A stretch of DNA of 64,000 nt from Glaesserella sp041817755 (GCF_041817755.1 NZ_JBGYBX010000014.1:1-64000), one strand, 5' to 3'; shown: positions 44,957 to 53,722, numbered from the stretch's first letter. The notes: generated by a model from the sequence alone, not told the origin. Made by a program: numbers and translations.

Positions 44957-45409
44957 ATGAAACTTACAACCCTTTATTTTGACGTTGCCCACAGCGTAAA
45001 AATGCACGATTGGATTATTGAAAAATCAGGTGGATTAGCTGGCACATACCCCGACGGTGAAGGAAAATTGCACAGCGTGTTGGAGCATATTCAAAATGAT
45101 GACTACTATCCGACCTTTGAAGATAAACTGGTACATCTGATTTATTCCATCAATAAACTACACGTATTTCTTGACGGCAATAAACGCGCTAGCCTTGTGT
45201 TAGGCGCATATTTTTTAGAGCTCAACGGCTATGATTATTGTGTGAAAGAATTTACGCTGAAAATGGAAAATATCGTAGTTTGGTTGGCAGAGAGCAAAAT
45301 TCCCAAAGATTTGCTACATAAATTGATTTGTTCCATTTTAAATAACGAAGAAGATTATGATGAAGCTTTAAAATACGAATTATGGTGTGCCATCAGTCAA
45401 GAAATGTAG
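44957..45409 (+). CDS. Fic/Doc-family protein (Doc-like toxin)
   Basis: A 150-residue single-domain Fic-fold protein with the catalytic loop HVFLDGNKRASLVLGAYFLE (about 73-92), which fits HxFx(D/N)GNKR. Fic proteins move AMP from ATP to targets, whereas Doc phosphorylates EF-Tu. The Doc-type Asp at the fifth position (HVFLD) and the compact size favour a Doc-like relative, but the activity cannot be assigned. No inhibitory (S/T)xxxE(G/N) helix is obvious within the chain, so an external antitoxin, probably the upstream gene, would be expected. It lies between hsdM and hsdS. Confidence 0.82.
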   Translation: MKLTTLYFDVAHSVKMHDWIIEKSGGLAGTYPDGEGKLHSVLEHIQNDDYYPTFEDKLVHLIYSINKLHVFLDGNKRASLVLGAYFLELNGYDYCVKEFTLKMENIVVWLAESKIPKDLLHKLICSILNNEEDYDEALKYELWCAISQEM

Positions 45410-45412
45410 CCT

Positions 45413-45422
45413 ACAAGCGGTC
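45413..45422 (+). repeat. DNA uptake signal before hsdS
   Basis: ACAAGCGGTC, followed at 45436-45443 by TTTGCAAA of the extended motif. It starts 3 bases after the doc-like stop, and its extension runs into the hsdS start codon. Confidence 0.8.
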
Positions 45423-45444
45423 AAAAACAGGAAAAAATTTGCAA

Positions 45445-46887
45445 ATGAACAAATACGAACAATACAAACCCAGTGGTGTGGAATGGTTGGGGGAAGTGCC
45501 GGAGCATTGGGGTATATGCCGTCTGAAAAATACTTGCACCATTTATAATGGCGCAACACCGAGTTCAGCCAACCCCGATTATTGGGATGGTGAAATTATT
45601 TGGGTTACACCTAAAGATATTAATAACCAAAAATTTATCGCCACATCAGAACGAAAAATTACCGAAGAAGGTTTTCAAAATTGCGGTACAAATATTGTAC
45701 CGAAAGGCTCCGTTATTTTGACCACGCGTGCGCCCATTGGCAAAGTGGCAGTTGCAGAACAAGAATTGTGTACCAATCAAGGTTGTAAATCATTGGTTAT
45801 CAATGAAAAAATCAAAAGCCATTTTTTATATTATTTATTAGCTTCAAGCAATGAAAGATTGAATACGCTTGGAACAGGCACGACATTTATGGAGCTTGGC
45901 GCAGCGGCATTAGGAAGTATAAAAATAGCCCTTCCCCCTATTGAAGAACAAACCACCATCGCTGCCTATCTCGATGAACGCACGGCATATATCGACCGCT
46001 TGATCGCTAAGCAACAAGCGTTGTCGGAAAAATTAAGCGAAAAACGTACCGCACTTATTACCGAAGCGGTGTGCGGGCGGGTAAAAATCTCCCCTAGCCC
46101 CTCTTTACAAAAAAGGGGAACAAGCCCGAGCGAAAATAATGCTCAGAGCGAAAATAATGCTCAGAGCTCAAAACACCACGAAACAGCCCCCCTCTTTAGC
46201 AAAGAGGGGCTGGGGGAGATTTGTTTCAAAGACAGCGGCATTCAATGGCTGGGGGAAATTTCGGAGCATTGGGAGGTTGAGAAAACCAAATTTCATTTTG
46301 ATTTTTCAAAAGGTTTAACCATCACTAAAGAAAGTTTAGTTGATGACGGTATTCCTTGCGTCAATTATGGCGAAATTCATTCAAAATTTGGCTTTGAAGT
46401 AAAACCTGAAATTCACGATTTGAAATGTGTGCCGTCTGAATATTTGGAACATTCTCAATTTGCTTTATTGAAGAAAGGTGATTTTGTTTTTGCGGATACG
46501 TCCGAAGATGTAAAAGGTTCGGGAAATTTTACGTATTTGAATAGTAATATTCCAACATTTGCAGGTTATCACACCATTATCGCTCGATTAATCCAAAATC
46601 ATAATTCAAGATTTTTAGCATACGTTTTTAATTCCGAACCATTCAGAAATCAAATTCGTACACAAATTAAAGGCGTAAAAGTATTTAGTATTACGCAAGC
46701 AATTTTAAAAAATACATTCGTTTGGCTTCCCCCCATTGAAGAACAAACAGCTATCACCACCTACCTCGACACTGAAACCGCCAAAATCGACCGCTTGCAG
46801 GCAAAAATCGGTGAGTCGGTGGAACGTTTGAAAGAATACCGAGCGGCGTTGATTACACAGGTGGTGACGGGGAAGGTAAAGGTGTAG
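45445..46887 (+). CDS. hsdS: Type I restriction-modification specificity subunit HsdS with a repeat element in its central linker
   Basis: Recognises the two half-sites of the type I target. I start it at ATG 45445 (MNKYEQYKPSGVEWLGEVPEHW, a typical HsdS opening); an upstream extension to 45382 would overlap the doc-like gene. TRD1 spans about 1-170. A conserved helical region follows (LPPIEEQTTIAAYLDERTAYIDRLIAKQQ, about 170-212), then TRD2 opens GIQWLGEISEHWEVEK, with a second copy of the helical region at the end. Between the halves (about residues 214-260) the frame runs through a palindromic element carrying two copies of SENNAQ. Such a linker is longer than usual and could change half-site spacing. 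Confidence 0.93.
   Translation: MNKYEQYKPSGVEWLGEVPEHWGICRLKNTCTIYNGATPSSANPDYWDGEIIWVTPKDINNQKFIATSERKITEEGFQNCGTNIVPKGSVILTTRAPIGKVAVAEQELCTNQGCKSLVINEKIKSHFLYYLLASSNERLNTLGTGTTFMELGAAALGSIKIALPPIEEQTTIAAYLDERTAYIDRLIAKQQALSEKLSEKRTALITEAVCGRVKISPSPSLQKRGTSPSENNAQSENNAQSSKHHETAPLFSKEGLGEICFKDSGIQWLGEISEHWEVEKTKFHFDFSKGLTITKESLVDDGIPCVNYGEIHSKFGFEVKPEIHDLKCVPSEYLEHSQFALLKKGDFVFADTSEDVKGSGNFTYLNSNIPTFAGYHTIIARLIQNHNSRFLAYVFNSEPFRNQIRTQIKGVKVFSITQAILKNTFVWLPPIEEQTAITTYLDTETAKIDRLQAKIGESVERLKEYRAALITQVVTGKVKV
46085..46223. repeat. Palindromic (MITE-like) element inserted in frame in hsdS
   Basis: The left end AAATCTCCCCTAGCCCCTCT and the right end (46189-46223, CCCCTCTTTAGC ... GGGGGAGATTTG) are inverted copies. 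They match the ends of the foldback element at 59680-59849. The 139-bp insert keeps the reading frame open. Confidence 0.85.
46129..46164 (+). repeat. 18-bp tandem repeat, two copies, inside hsdS
   Basis: AGCGAAAATAATGCTCAG occurs twice exactly in tandem, starting at codon 229, and encodes SENNAQ-SENNAQ. Being a multiple of three, copy-number change would lengthen or shorten the HsdS linker without a frameshift. Confidence 0.92.
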
Positions 46888-46937
46888 CAGCCGGTGAAAT
46901 TTTGTTAAAATAGCGAAAAAGATAAACGAGAAAAGAA

Positions 46938-48824
46938 ATGCAAAGTTGGACTGAAATTGAGCAAATGTTGGCTTCTGGCAATTTACAAGAAGAACGTACT
47001 TATTTGGAATACAAAGAAGCAAAAAACGATTTACCTAAATCGTTTTGGGAGAGTTATTCGGCATTCGCCAATCAGTCCGGTGGCTTTATTTTATTGGGAA
47101 TATCTGAAAATGGTGGTTTGCATATTTCAGGTGTGCAAAATGCTGAGCAAATTCAGGAACTTGTTTTCTCTCAATCTCGTAGCCGTGAAAAAGTGAGCGC
47201 AGCCTTGTTAAGGGATGATGATGTACGATTGTTTAATATACAAGGTAAACAAATTGTCGTTGTTTATGTGCCAAAAGCAGAAGCTACTCAACGTCCTGTC
47301 CATTTAAACCAAGATTTCCGCCGCTCTTATGTACGATTAAAAACAGGCGATCATAAATTAAATGAAAGTGAATTACGCTCTTTTCTCTCAAGCTATACCC
47401 ATAAAGATTTTGATGGACACATTTTGCCTTATGCCACACTTGACCATTTAAATTTAGGTACGCTGAACAAATACCGAAATTACCTCAAATCGCATAACCC
47501 AACATCATCCTTATTAACACTCTCCGATGAAAAATTTATTGAGGAAATTGGAGCATTGTCCCACGATATTATTCAAAATAAACAAGGTATTACCTATGCC
47601 GGTCTATTGCTGTTTGGTAAAGGAAATATCATTAAATCAGTATTTAAATCTTTCTTTTTTGAATACTATGAGAAAAGTGATGAAAACCATCGCTATGATT
47701 TACGTATTACTGATTTTGATTTAGATGATGGCAATTTATTTGAATTTTATCTCAAAATTGCCCCCCTCATTACGGCGTTAGGTAAAGACAATCATTTCAA
47801 ATTAGATAATCTCACCCGTACCGAAGAAAATGAAATTACCGACTCCTTGCGAGAAGCCTTAGTAAACGCGATTGCTCATGCGGATTATTTTAATGATGCA
47901 CGCCATCTGAAAATTATAAAAACTAAAAATCAGATTAGTTTTGAAAATGCAGGAGTAATGCTTATTGATGTTCATCAGGCAATTATCGGCAATCGTTCGG
48001 AATGTCGAAATGGTACTATTCATAACATTCTGAGACGGATTGGTTTGTGTGAACGACAAGGACAAGGTGTGCGAGATATTTTTACTCATTGGCAAAGCCG
48101 TTACTTCAACACACCTGTTTTAGAAAGTGAAATCGATTACACCAAATTAACACTTACTTTTCACGACGGTAAAATTGCAAATTGGGAAGAAAAACTTACC
48201 GCTTGTTATGGCTTGCGATTTAGCAAATTAAAGCCAATCCCGAAAGATTGCTTACTTTATATCGCTATAAATGGACAACAAGCAACACACAAAGATTTAG
48301 TTCAGGGTATTCCACAATATACAGGGCGAGCAATTACACTTGCTTTGGCTCATTTAAAAGAAAAAGGTTTTGTGAAAACATCAGGCGAGAAGCGTAGCGA
48401 GTTGATTTATCATCTTGTTGGGATTGAAGAGGAAATCGAAAATGAGTCAGAAAATGATTATATTGAGATTAAGGACAAACAAGAGTCAGTAAACTCCTTA
48501 CTTAACAATGCATTAGAAAATCCAGCTCAACCAGAAAACAATATAACACTTCAAAAAAGTGACCATAATAAGCAAGAAACACCCCTAGCTACACCCCTAG
48601 TTAGAGAAGAAACGCCCTTAGCTATACCCCTAGCTAAATTGTTAGCGGCGTTGGGAAATGAAGAAAAAGGGATTGTGCAATTAGGTATTGATTTGGCAGT
48701 AATGGATAAGAAAAATATCCGAAAAACTTATATCTCTCCTGCATTAAAATTGGGGTTAATTGAAATGACATTGCCGGAAAAACCAACAAGTCCAAATCAA
48801 AAATACCGTCGTAAAAAGGGATAA
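46938..48824 (+). CDS. AlbA_2/Schlafen-like domain and HATPase-like regulator in the hsd cluster
   Basis: The 628-residue protein has an N-terminal AlbA_2 (Schlafen-type) DNA-binding domain (ERTYLEYKEAKNDLPKSFWESYSAFANQSGG, about 18-48; GDHKLNESELRSF about 137-149). A RecG-C-like ATPase region follows (LREALVNAIAHADYFNDARHL, about 307-327; NILRRIGLCERQGQGVRDIF, about 363-382), then a winged-helix-like C-terminus. Near residues 547-570 is a short Pro/Leu repeat (ETPLATPLVREETPLAIPLA). The gene lies between hsdS and hsdR, 3 bases before hsdR, so it is part of the operon. Proteins of this kind recur near restriction systems, but their role is not settled. Confidence 0.82.
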   Translation: MQSWTEIEQMLASGNLQEERTYLEYKEAKNDLPKSFWESYSAFANQSGGFILLGISENGGLHISGVQNAEQIQELVFSQSRSREKVSAALLRDDDVRLFNIQGKQIVVVYVPKAEATQRPVHLNQDFRRSYVRLKTGDHKLNESELRSFLSSYTHKDFDGHILPYATLDHLNLGTLNKYRNYLKSHNPTSSLLTLSDEKFIEEIGALSHDIIQNKQGITYAGLLLFGKGNIIKSVFKSFFFEYYEKSDENHRYDLRITDFDLDDGNLFEFYLKIAPLITALGKDNHFKLDNLTRTEENEITDSLREALVNAIAHADYFNDARHLKIIKTKNQISFENAGVMLIDVHQAIIGNRSECRNGTIHNILRRIGLCERQGQGVRDIFTHWQSRYFNTPVLESEIDYTKLTLTFHDGKIANWEEKLTACYGLRFSKLKPIPKDCLLYIAINGQQATHKDLVQGIPQYTGRAITLALAHLKEKGFVKTSGEKRSELIYHLVGIEEEIENESENDYIEIKDKQESVNSLLNNALENPAQPENNITLQKSDHNKQETPLATPLVREETPLAIPLAKLLAALGNEEKGIVQLGIDLAVMDKKNIRKTYISPALKLGLIEMTLPEKPTSPNQKYRRKKG

Positions 48825-48827
48825 AAA

Positions 48828-51800
48828 ATGATTACCGAAAAAGACTTTGAAAACGAAATCGAACGCTTTTTGTTGGAAAGCGGCGGTTATGTGCAGGGCA
48901 AAAACAGTGAGTACAACAAAGACACGGCGCTGTTTGAAGTGGACGTGATCGCCTTTATTCAAGCTACGCAGCCGCAAAAATGGGTGAGATTGGAAGCGGG
49001 GCAAAAAGCGAATGCAGGTTCGGTGCTGATTAAAGCGTTATGTCAGGAGTTGGAAGCGAAAGGTTCGCTAGATGTGTTGCGTCACGGTTTTCGTTGCTAT
49101 GGTAAAACCTTTCAAATGGCATATTTTGCCCCGAATACGTCTCTCAATGAAAAAAGTGCGGTGAATTATGCGGCAAATATTTTAAAGGTGACGCGTCAGG
49201 TGGTGACGGAAGATGGTGAACGTCCTGATGTGGTGTTGTCGCTCAATGGTATTCCGCTGGTAACGGTGGAGTTAAAAAATGTGTTGTCGGCAACCCATTG
49301 GACAGTCGAAGATGCCATTGAGCAATATCGCCAAGATCGTAACCCCAAAGGCAGATTATTCGCCTTCAAAAGGCGTACCTTGGTGCATTTTGCGGTGGAC
49401 ACTGAAGAAGTGTATATGACTACCAAACTTGATGGCGAAAATACCTATTTCTTGCCGTTTAACCGTGGCAATCAAGGCGGTAAAGGGAATCCGCCCGTTG
49501 AAGGTAATGTGAAAACAGCATATTTGTGGGAAGACATTTTAACTCGGCACAGTTTTTTGGAAATTATTGCCCGCTTTTTGCATTTGAATGTGGAAGAAAA
49601 GAAAGTGCGTACCGAAAGCGGTTTACGTTTGCTGCAAAAAGAAACGATGATTTTTCCTCGTTTTCATCAGCTGGATGCCGTACGTAAGTTGATTGCCCAC
49701 AGCCGTGAATATGGAGCAGGTAAAAACTACTTAATTCAGCATTCTGCAGGTTCGGGCAAGTCAAATACCATTGCATGGCTGGCGCATCAGTTAAGCTCGT
49801 TGCACGATGTCGATGATAAAAAGATTTTTAACTCGGTCATTGTGGTTACCGATCGTGTCGTGTTAGATCGCCAGTTACAAGCCACTATCAGTCAATTTGA
49901 ACATAAAGATGGCGTGGTACAGAAAATTGAACAGGATTCTAAACAGCTTGCCTTGGCGATTGCCTCCGATGTGCCGATTATTATTACCACCATTCAAAAA
50001 TTTCCATTTGTGATGACCGCACTTTCTCGCCAGCAGGAAAAGGGGGTGAATGTAGAGATTTCTACTGTTGGCAAACAATTTGCCGTCATCGTGGATGAAG
50101 CTCACAGTTCTCAAAGTGGCGAAGCGGCAATGGAGCTGCGTAAAGTGCTAAACAAAGACGGTATCGAAGCGGCGGTAATGGCGGAGTTTTTAGACGACGA
50201 TGATGAAGATGGTTTAAGCGACACAGCAAAAAAACAACTTTTCATCGAAGCCGCCAAACGCCAACGCCAACCGAATTTGAGCTTTTTTGCTTTTACGGCG
50301 ACACCAAAATGGAAAACCAAAGCCTTGTTTGATGAAATCGGTGAAGACGGCAAACCCCCATTTCATTATTACACTATGCGTCAAGCCATTGAAGAGGGTT
50401 TTATTTTGGACGTGTTGGCAAATTACGCCACTTGGGGGCAATATTTCAAGCTACTGAAAATCAGTGAGAGCGATAAAGAATTAAGCAAAACTAAAGCGAA
50501 AAAAGCGATGATGCGTTTTGTGGAACTCCATCCGAGTGTGATTGCACAAAAAGTAGAAATCATTGTTGAGCATTTCCGTACGACGACTATGCACAAAATC
50601 GGAGGGCGTGCCAAAGCGATGGTAGTCACAAGCGGTCGAGAAGCGGCGGTTCGTTACAAATTGGCGTTTGATGAATATATCAAAGAGAAAGGCTATACAG
50701 GGATTAAATCTTTAGTCGCCTTTTCAGGTGGCATTACGTTAAAAGAAGCGCCTGAAAAAGAATATACCGAGGCACTCATGAACGGCATGCGTGAAGTGGA
50801 TTTACCCGAACAGTTTGCATCTGACAATTACCAAGTGTTATTGGTGGCAGAGAAATATCAAACCGGGTTTGATCAACCTTTGTTGCATACGATGTTTGTG
50901 GATAAAAAATTGAGCGGTATCCAAGCGGTGCAAACGCTTTCTCGTTTAAACCGTTGTGCAAATGGCAAATCGGATACCTTTGTTTTGGATTTTGTGAATA
51001 AACCCGAAGAGATTTATAAGGCATTTAAGCCGTTTTATGAAGTCACTGAATTAGGCGATATTCCTAGCAGTGAAAAACTAGATGAGCTGGCGGGAACCTT
51101 AGATCAGTGGAAAATCTATTTTCAAAATGAACTACGACAATTTGCTGAAATTTGGTTTAACGCTAAGCAGCCAACGGGGGCAGAACATAAACAGCTCAAT
51201 AGTATTTTAGATAAAGCCGTGGCAAGATTTTTAGCTATTGGCGGCGACATTCAGCAAGGATTTGAAGATTTGAGTGAGCTGAAAACCGAACAGCAAAACC
51301 TGTTTAAAAGCCAACTGAAAAGTTATTTGAGTCTGTATCAATTTGTGTCACAGATAATGGATTATAGTGATGATTTGCACGAACAACGCTATATTTATCT
51401 GCAAGCCCTGCAAAGCAAACTGCCTTTCGATGCCGACCGCAACAAGGTTGATTTAAGCAAAGACGTGGTGTTGCATTACTATAAATTGCAAAAACGCAGT
51501 GAAGGTAAAATCCTGTTGGGAGAAGGTGATGCTGAACCACTGAAAGGCGCAACGGATGTTGGCACAGGGCGTGCCGATGCCACGGATGAACTCAGCAATA
51601 TGGTTCAAGAAATCAACGGTGTTTACGGTACGCAATTTACTATTGCCGACCAACTTTTCTTTGAGCAAATTATTGAGGATGCATTGGCGAACGATGAGAT
51701 TATTGGGGCGGCTCAAAACAATACCTTAGAAAGTTTCACGGTTTATTTCGCCGATAAGTTGCTGGATTTATTGTTCAAGCGTATGCAAGGCAATGAAGAC

Positions 51801-51887
51801 ATCAGCAACCAAGTGATGAGTGATGACAGTTTGCGAAATCGTGTGGTCAAACGTTTGGCCAAACAGATTTATCAACGTAAAGCATAA
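48828..51887 (+). CDS. hsdR: Type I restriction endonuclease subunit HsdR
   Basis: Motor and nuclease subunit of the type I complex. The 1019 residues match EcoR124-type HsdR (about 1040). The N-terminal PD-(D/E)xK nuclease has the acidic pair in FEVDVIAF (about 39-46) and VTVELKN (about 144-150). Helicase motifs follow: I QHSAGSGKSNTIAWL (about 304-318), II VIVDEAHSSQ (about 422-431), III FFAFTATPK, and VI-type LQTLSRLNRC near 704. A long C-terminal helical region probably docks to HsdM/S. No frameshift is seen, so the system looks intact. It is the last gene of the cluster, followed by a metE remnant. Confidence 0.96.
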   Translation: MITEKDFENEIERFLLESGGYVQGKNSEYNKDTALFEVDVIAFIQATQPQKWVRLEAGQKANAGSVLIKALCQELEAKGSLDVLRHGFRCYGKTFQMAYFAPNTSLNEKSAVNYAANILKVTRQVVTEDGERPDVVLSLNGIPLVTVELKNVLSATHWTVEDAIEQYRQDRNPKGRLFAFKRRTLVHFAVDTEEVYMTTKLDGENTYFLPFNRGNQGGKGNPPVEGNVKTAYLWEDILTRHSFLEIIARFLHLNVEEKKVRTESGLRLLQKETMIFPRFHQLDAVRKLIAHSREYGAGKNYLIQHSAGSGKSNTIAWLAHQLSSLHDVDDKKIFNSVIVVTDRVVLDRQLQATISQFEHKDGVVQKIEQDSKQLALAIASDVPIIITTIQKFPFVMTALSRQQEKGVNVEISTVGKQFAVIVDEAHSSQSGEAAMELRKVLNKDGIEAAVMAEFLDDDDEDGLSDTAKKQLFIEAAKRQRQPNLSFFAFTATPKWKTKALFDEIGEDGKPPFHYYTMRQAIEEGFILDVLANYATWGQYFKLLKISESDKELSKTKAKKAMMRFVELHPSVIAQKVEIIVEHFRTTTMHKIGGRAKAMVVTSGREAAVRYKLAFDEYIKEKGYTGIKSLVAFSGGITLKEAPEKEYTEALMNGMREVDLPEQFASDNYQVLLVAEKYQTGFDQPLLHTMFVDKKLSGIQAVQTLSRLNRCANGKSDTFVLDFVNKPEEIYKAFKPFYEVTELGDIPSSEKLDELAGTLDQWKIYFQNELRQFAEIWFNAKQPTGAEHKQLNSILDKAVARFLAIGGDIQQGFEDLSELKTEQQNLFKSQLKSYLSLYQFVSQIMDYSDDLHEQRYIYLQALQSKLPFDADRNKVDLSKDVVLHYYKLQKRSEGKILLGEGDAEPLKGATDVGTGRADATDELSNMVQEINGVYGTQFTIADQLFFEQIIEDALANDEIIGAAQNNTLESFTVYFADKLLDLLFKRMQGNEDISNQVMSDDSLRNRVVKRLAKQIYQRKA

Positions 51888-51977
51888 AAATGCCGTCTCA
51901 AATGCTATTAATAAAAAGTATCATCGTGTGATGTAATAATTGAATATTTATTATATAAAGCGTTAAACCCGGTATCT

Positions 51978-52031
51978 CAGTTAGATGTGATGGTGGAAGT
52001 GACTAAGAAATTGCGTGCCGAGTTGGTATAG
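51978..52031 (+). pseudogene. metE: Remnant of the 3' end of metE
   Basis: The 54 bases from CAG to the stop TAG encode QLDVMVEVTKKLRAELV, which matches the last residues of MetE upstream (QLQVMVDVTKKLRAELT, 41558-41611) at 14 of 17 residues but at only 39 of 54 bases. There is no homology before 51978. It is therefore a diverged allele's tail left at the far end of the hsd island, not a recent duplication. Confidence 0.85.
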
Positions 52032-52060
52032 GAAGGGTAGAGTAGGGATGCTCACGAGAG

Positions 52061-52086
52061 AAGCGCACTCAGGTGCGCTTTTTATT
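52061..52086 (+). terminator. Terminator after the metE remnant
   Basis: An 8-bp stem AAGCGCAC / GTGCGCTT with a TCAG loop is followed by TTTATTT. It probably was the terminator of the original metE and now ends hsdR transcription facing holA. Confidence 0.8.
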
Positions 52087-53114
52087 TAGTGAAAAAGCGT
52101 GCCGAATCTTTCCAGTTCAGCCCAAATTTCTTCACTAAATTCTTGTTTTACTTTTTTTTCTAATTCGGCAAGAGATTGTATCAGTTTGTAGAGTTTTTTA
52201 TACGTGAAACGTTGAACGATATGTTGATAAAGCCCACGGCGGTTCTGCCAAATTTTCAAGCGGTCAAATTCGGCTCGTAAATTACCGGTAAACAGTGGTC
52301 GGTTTGAGTGTAGTATCGGTTGCGGTGAACGGGTGATCTCAAGAATTACGGTGAGTTCTTTTTGAATAATACGTAAAAGCACCACAGGCTGAACATCTTC
52401 ATTCTGCAAATGATGTAAAATGCGGGACGCACGGCTAATTTTGCCTTCCAATAACGCATCAATCCATTGAAACGGGGTAAATTGTGCCGATTGTTCAATG
52501 ATTTCTTTGACACGGTTAAGCCCGATAGTGTCATCATGGAAGCGTAATTGCAACATCTGCAACGCTTGTTTCAGTGCCAGTAAATTCCCTTCATAACTAA
52601 AACAAAGGAGTTGAACCGCTTCTTGATCGAGATGAAGTTTCATCGATTTTGCCCGATGTTGTAACCATACGGGCATTTTAGTGATATCCGGCGTTTGGCA
52701 GTTGACGATAACGGCTGATGATTCTATTTGATTGAACCACGACTGCTTTTCCATCGGCTTGGTAAATTTCGGTAAGTGTAAAATAAAAAGCAAGTCCGAA
52801 TGAGATAAAGCGAGTAGGTCGGCAAGCTGTTTTTGCTGTGCTACAGTGATATTCTCCGGCAAATTGAGTATAAGAATTTGTCGATTAAAAAACAAACCGT
52901 TGGATTGGGCTTGTTCAAACAGCTCTTCCCATTTCGTCTCGTGAGTAATCGTGACTTCAACTTTTTCGTCAAACTCTTGCGAACGGGCAATGTGATAAAT
53001 CTCGTCTTTCGCCTCGCCGACTAATAGCAGATCCTGCCCGGTTAACAAATAATAAGGTTGTAAGCCTTTTTCTAGGGCAAGCGGCAAACCTTCCGGAAAA
53101 ATACGTTGAGCCAT
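52086..53114 (-). CDS. holA: DNA polymerase III delta subunit
   Basis: Clamp-loader subunit that opens the beta clamp. The 342 residues match HolA (343 in E. coli). N-terminal clues are MAQRIFPEGLPLALEKGLQPYYLLTGQDLLLVGEAKDEI and the SNGLFFNRQILILNLPEN block, with the usual delta-fold layout afterwards. It starts 3 bases after lptE ends, and both follow leuS on the same strand, the conserved leuS-lptE-holA order of gammaproteobacteria. Confidence 0.95.
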   Translation of the reverse strand: MAQRIFPEGLPLALEKGLQPYYLLTGQDLLLVGEAKDEIYHIARSQEFDEKVEVTITHETKWEELFEQAQSNGLFFNRQILILNLPENITVAQQKQLADLLALSHSDLLFILHLPKFTKPMEKQSWFNQIESSAVIVNCQTPDITKMPVWLQHRAKSMKLHLDQEAVQLLCFSYEGNLLALKQALQMLQLRFHDDTIGLNRVKEIIEQSAQFTPFQWIDALLEGKISRASRILHHLQNEDVQPVVLLRIIQKELTVILEITRSPQPILHSNRPLFTGNLRAEFDRLKIWQNRRGLYQHIVQRFTYKKLYKLIQSLAELEKKVKQEFSEEIWAELERFGTLFH

Positions 53115-53117
53115 GGT

Positions 53118-53621
53118 TTATTGTGCCGGTTTGGCTTGTGACAATTCTTTTTGCAAGCCGGCGACTTTGATTAACAGTTGATGTGACGCTTGCTCATACA
53201 TTTGGCGGATAATCGATTCTTGTTCGGCGGATTTCGCTAATGCGGCACGCGAATCGTCAAAGAAAGTTCGATGTACCGAAACTTCAAGCGGATATGAGCC
53301 TTTATTCGGCACGGTAACCGTTGCTTTCACTTTTAGGCTCAGGATTTTTTCCGCTTCACGGGCTTGTTTAAACACCGAGGCAACATGGGACGTGCTTTCC
53401 GTTGAATTCAAACGTAAGTTTGCGACGTTTTCCGCTTTCGGAACGATGTTGATATCACTGAGTAACATTCGATGACGTAAAATACGAGACATATCACTGT
53501 ATTGATCGGCACTCTCAAAACTGAGTGTACGTAATTCAGCCGGGAACATTTCATTATTTTTAAAATGCCAACCGCAAGCGGTCAAAAACAGCACAAAAAC
53601 GAGAGAGAGTTTTTTAAACAT
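53118..53621 (-). CDS. lptE: LPS-assembly lipoprotein LptE
   Basis: Outer-membrane lipoprotein that plugs the LptD barrel for LPS export. The 167 residues start with a lipoprotein signal (MFKKLSLVFVLFLTACGW; lipobox LTAC, Cys at 16) and the LptE-typical GWHF..N opening. The codons for the lipobox Thr-Ala-Cys are ACCGCTTGC, that is, an uptake-signal core read in frame. It lies between leuS and holA. Confidence 0.93.
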   Translation of the reverse strand: MFKKLSLVFVLFLTACGWHFKNNEMFPAELRTLSFESADQYSDMSRILRHRMLLSDINIVPKAENVANLRLNSTESTSHVASVFKQAREAEKILSLKVKATVTVPNKGSYPLEVSVHRTFFDDSRAALAKSAEQESIIRQMYEQASHQLLIKVAGLQKELSQAKPAQ

Positions 53622-53648
53622 AATTTCTCCTTATGCTTTATAGCTAGC

Positions 53649-53703
53649 GCGAGCGTCTCGCTCGTGCTTTCCATATCTTATTTGGTACGAGCGAGACGCT
53701 CGC
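53649..53703. repeat. 17-bp perfect inverted repeat between leuS and lptE
   Basis: GCGAGCGTCTCGCTCGT (53649-53665) and ACGAGCGAGACGCTCGC (53687-53703) are exact inverted copies around a 21-base loop, and each arm is partly self-complementary. No T run follows on the minus strand, so it is more likely a dispersed repeat or mRNA hairpin than a terminator. Confidence 0.75.
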
Positions 53704-53722
53704 ACCAACATTAAATAACGCG

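Noticed and set aside
46129..46164. Tandem repeat in hsdS as a CRISPR or satellite
   Set aside because: Only two 18-bp copies with no spacers, in frame within a gene; no cas genes in the window.
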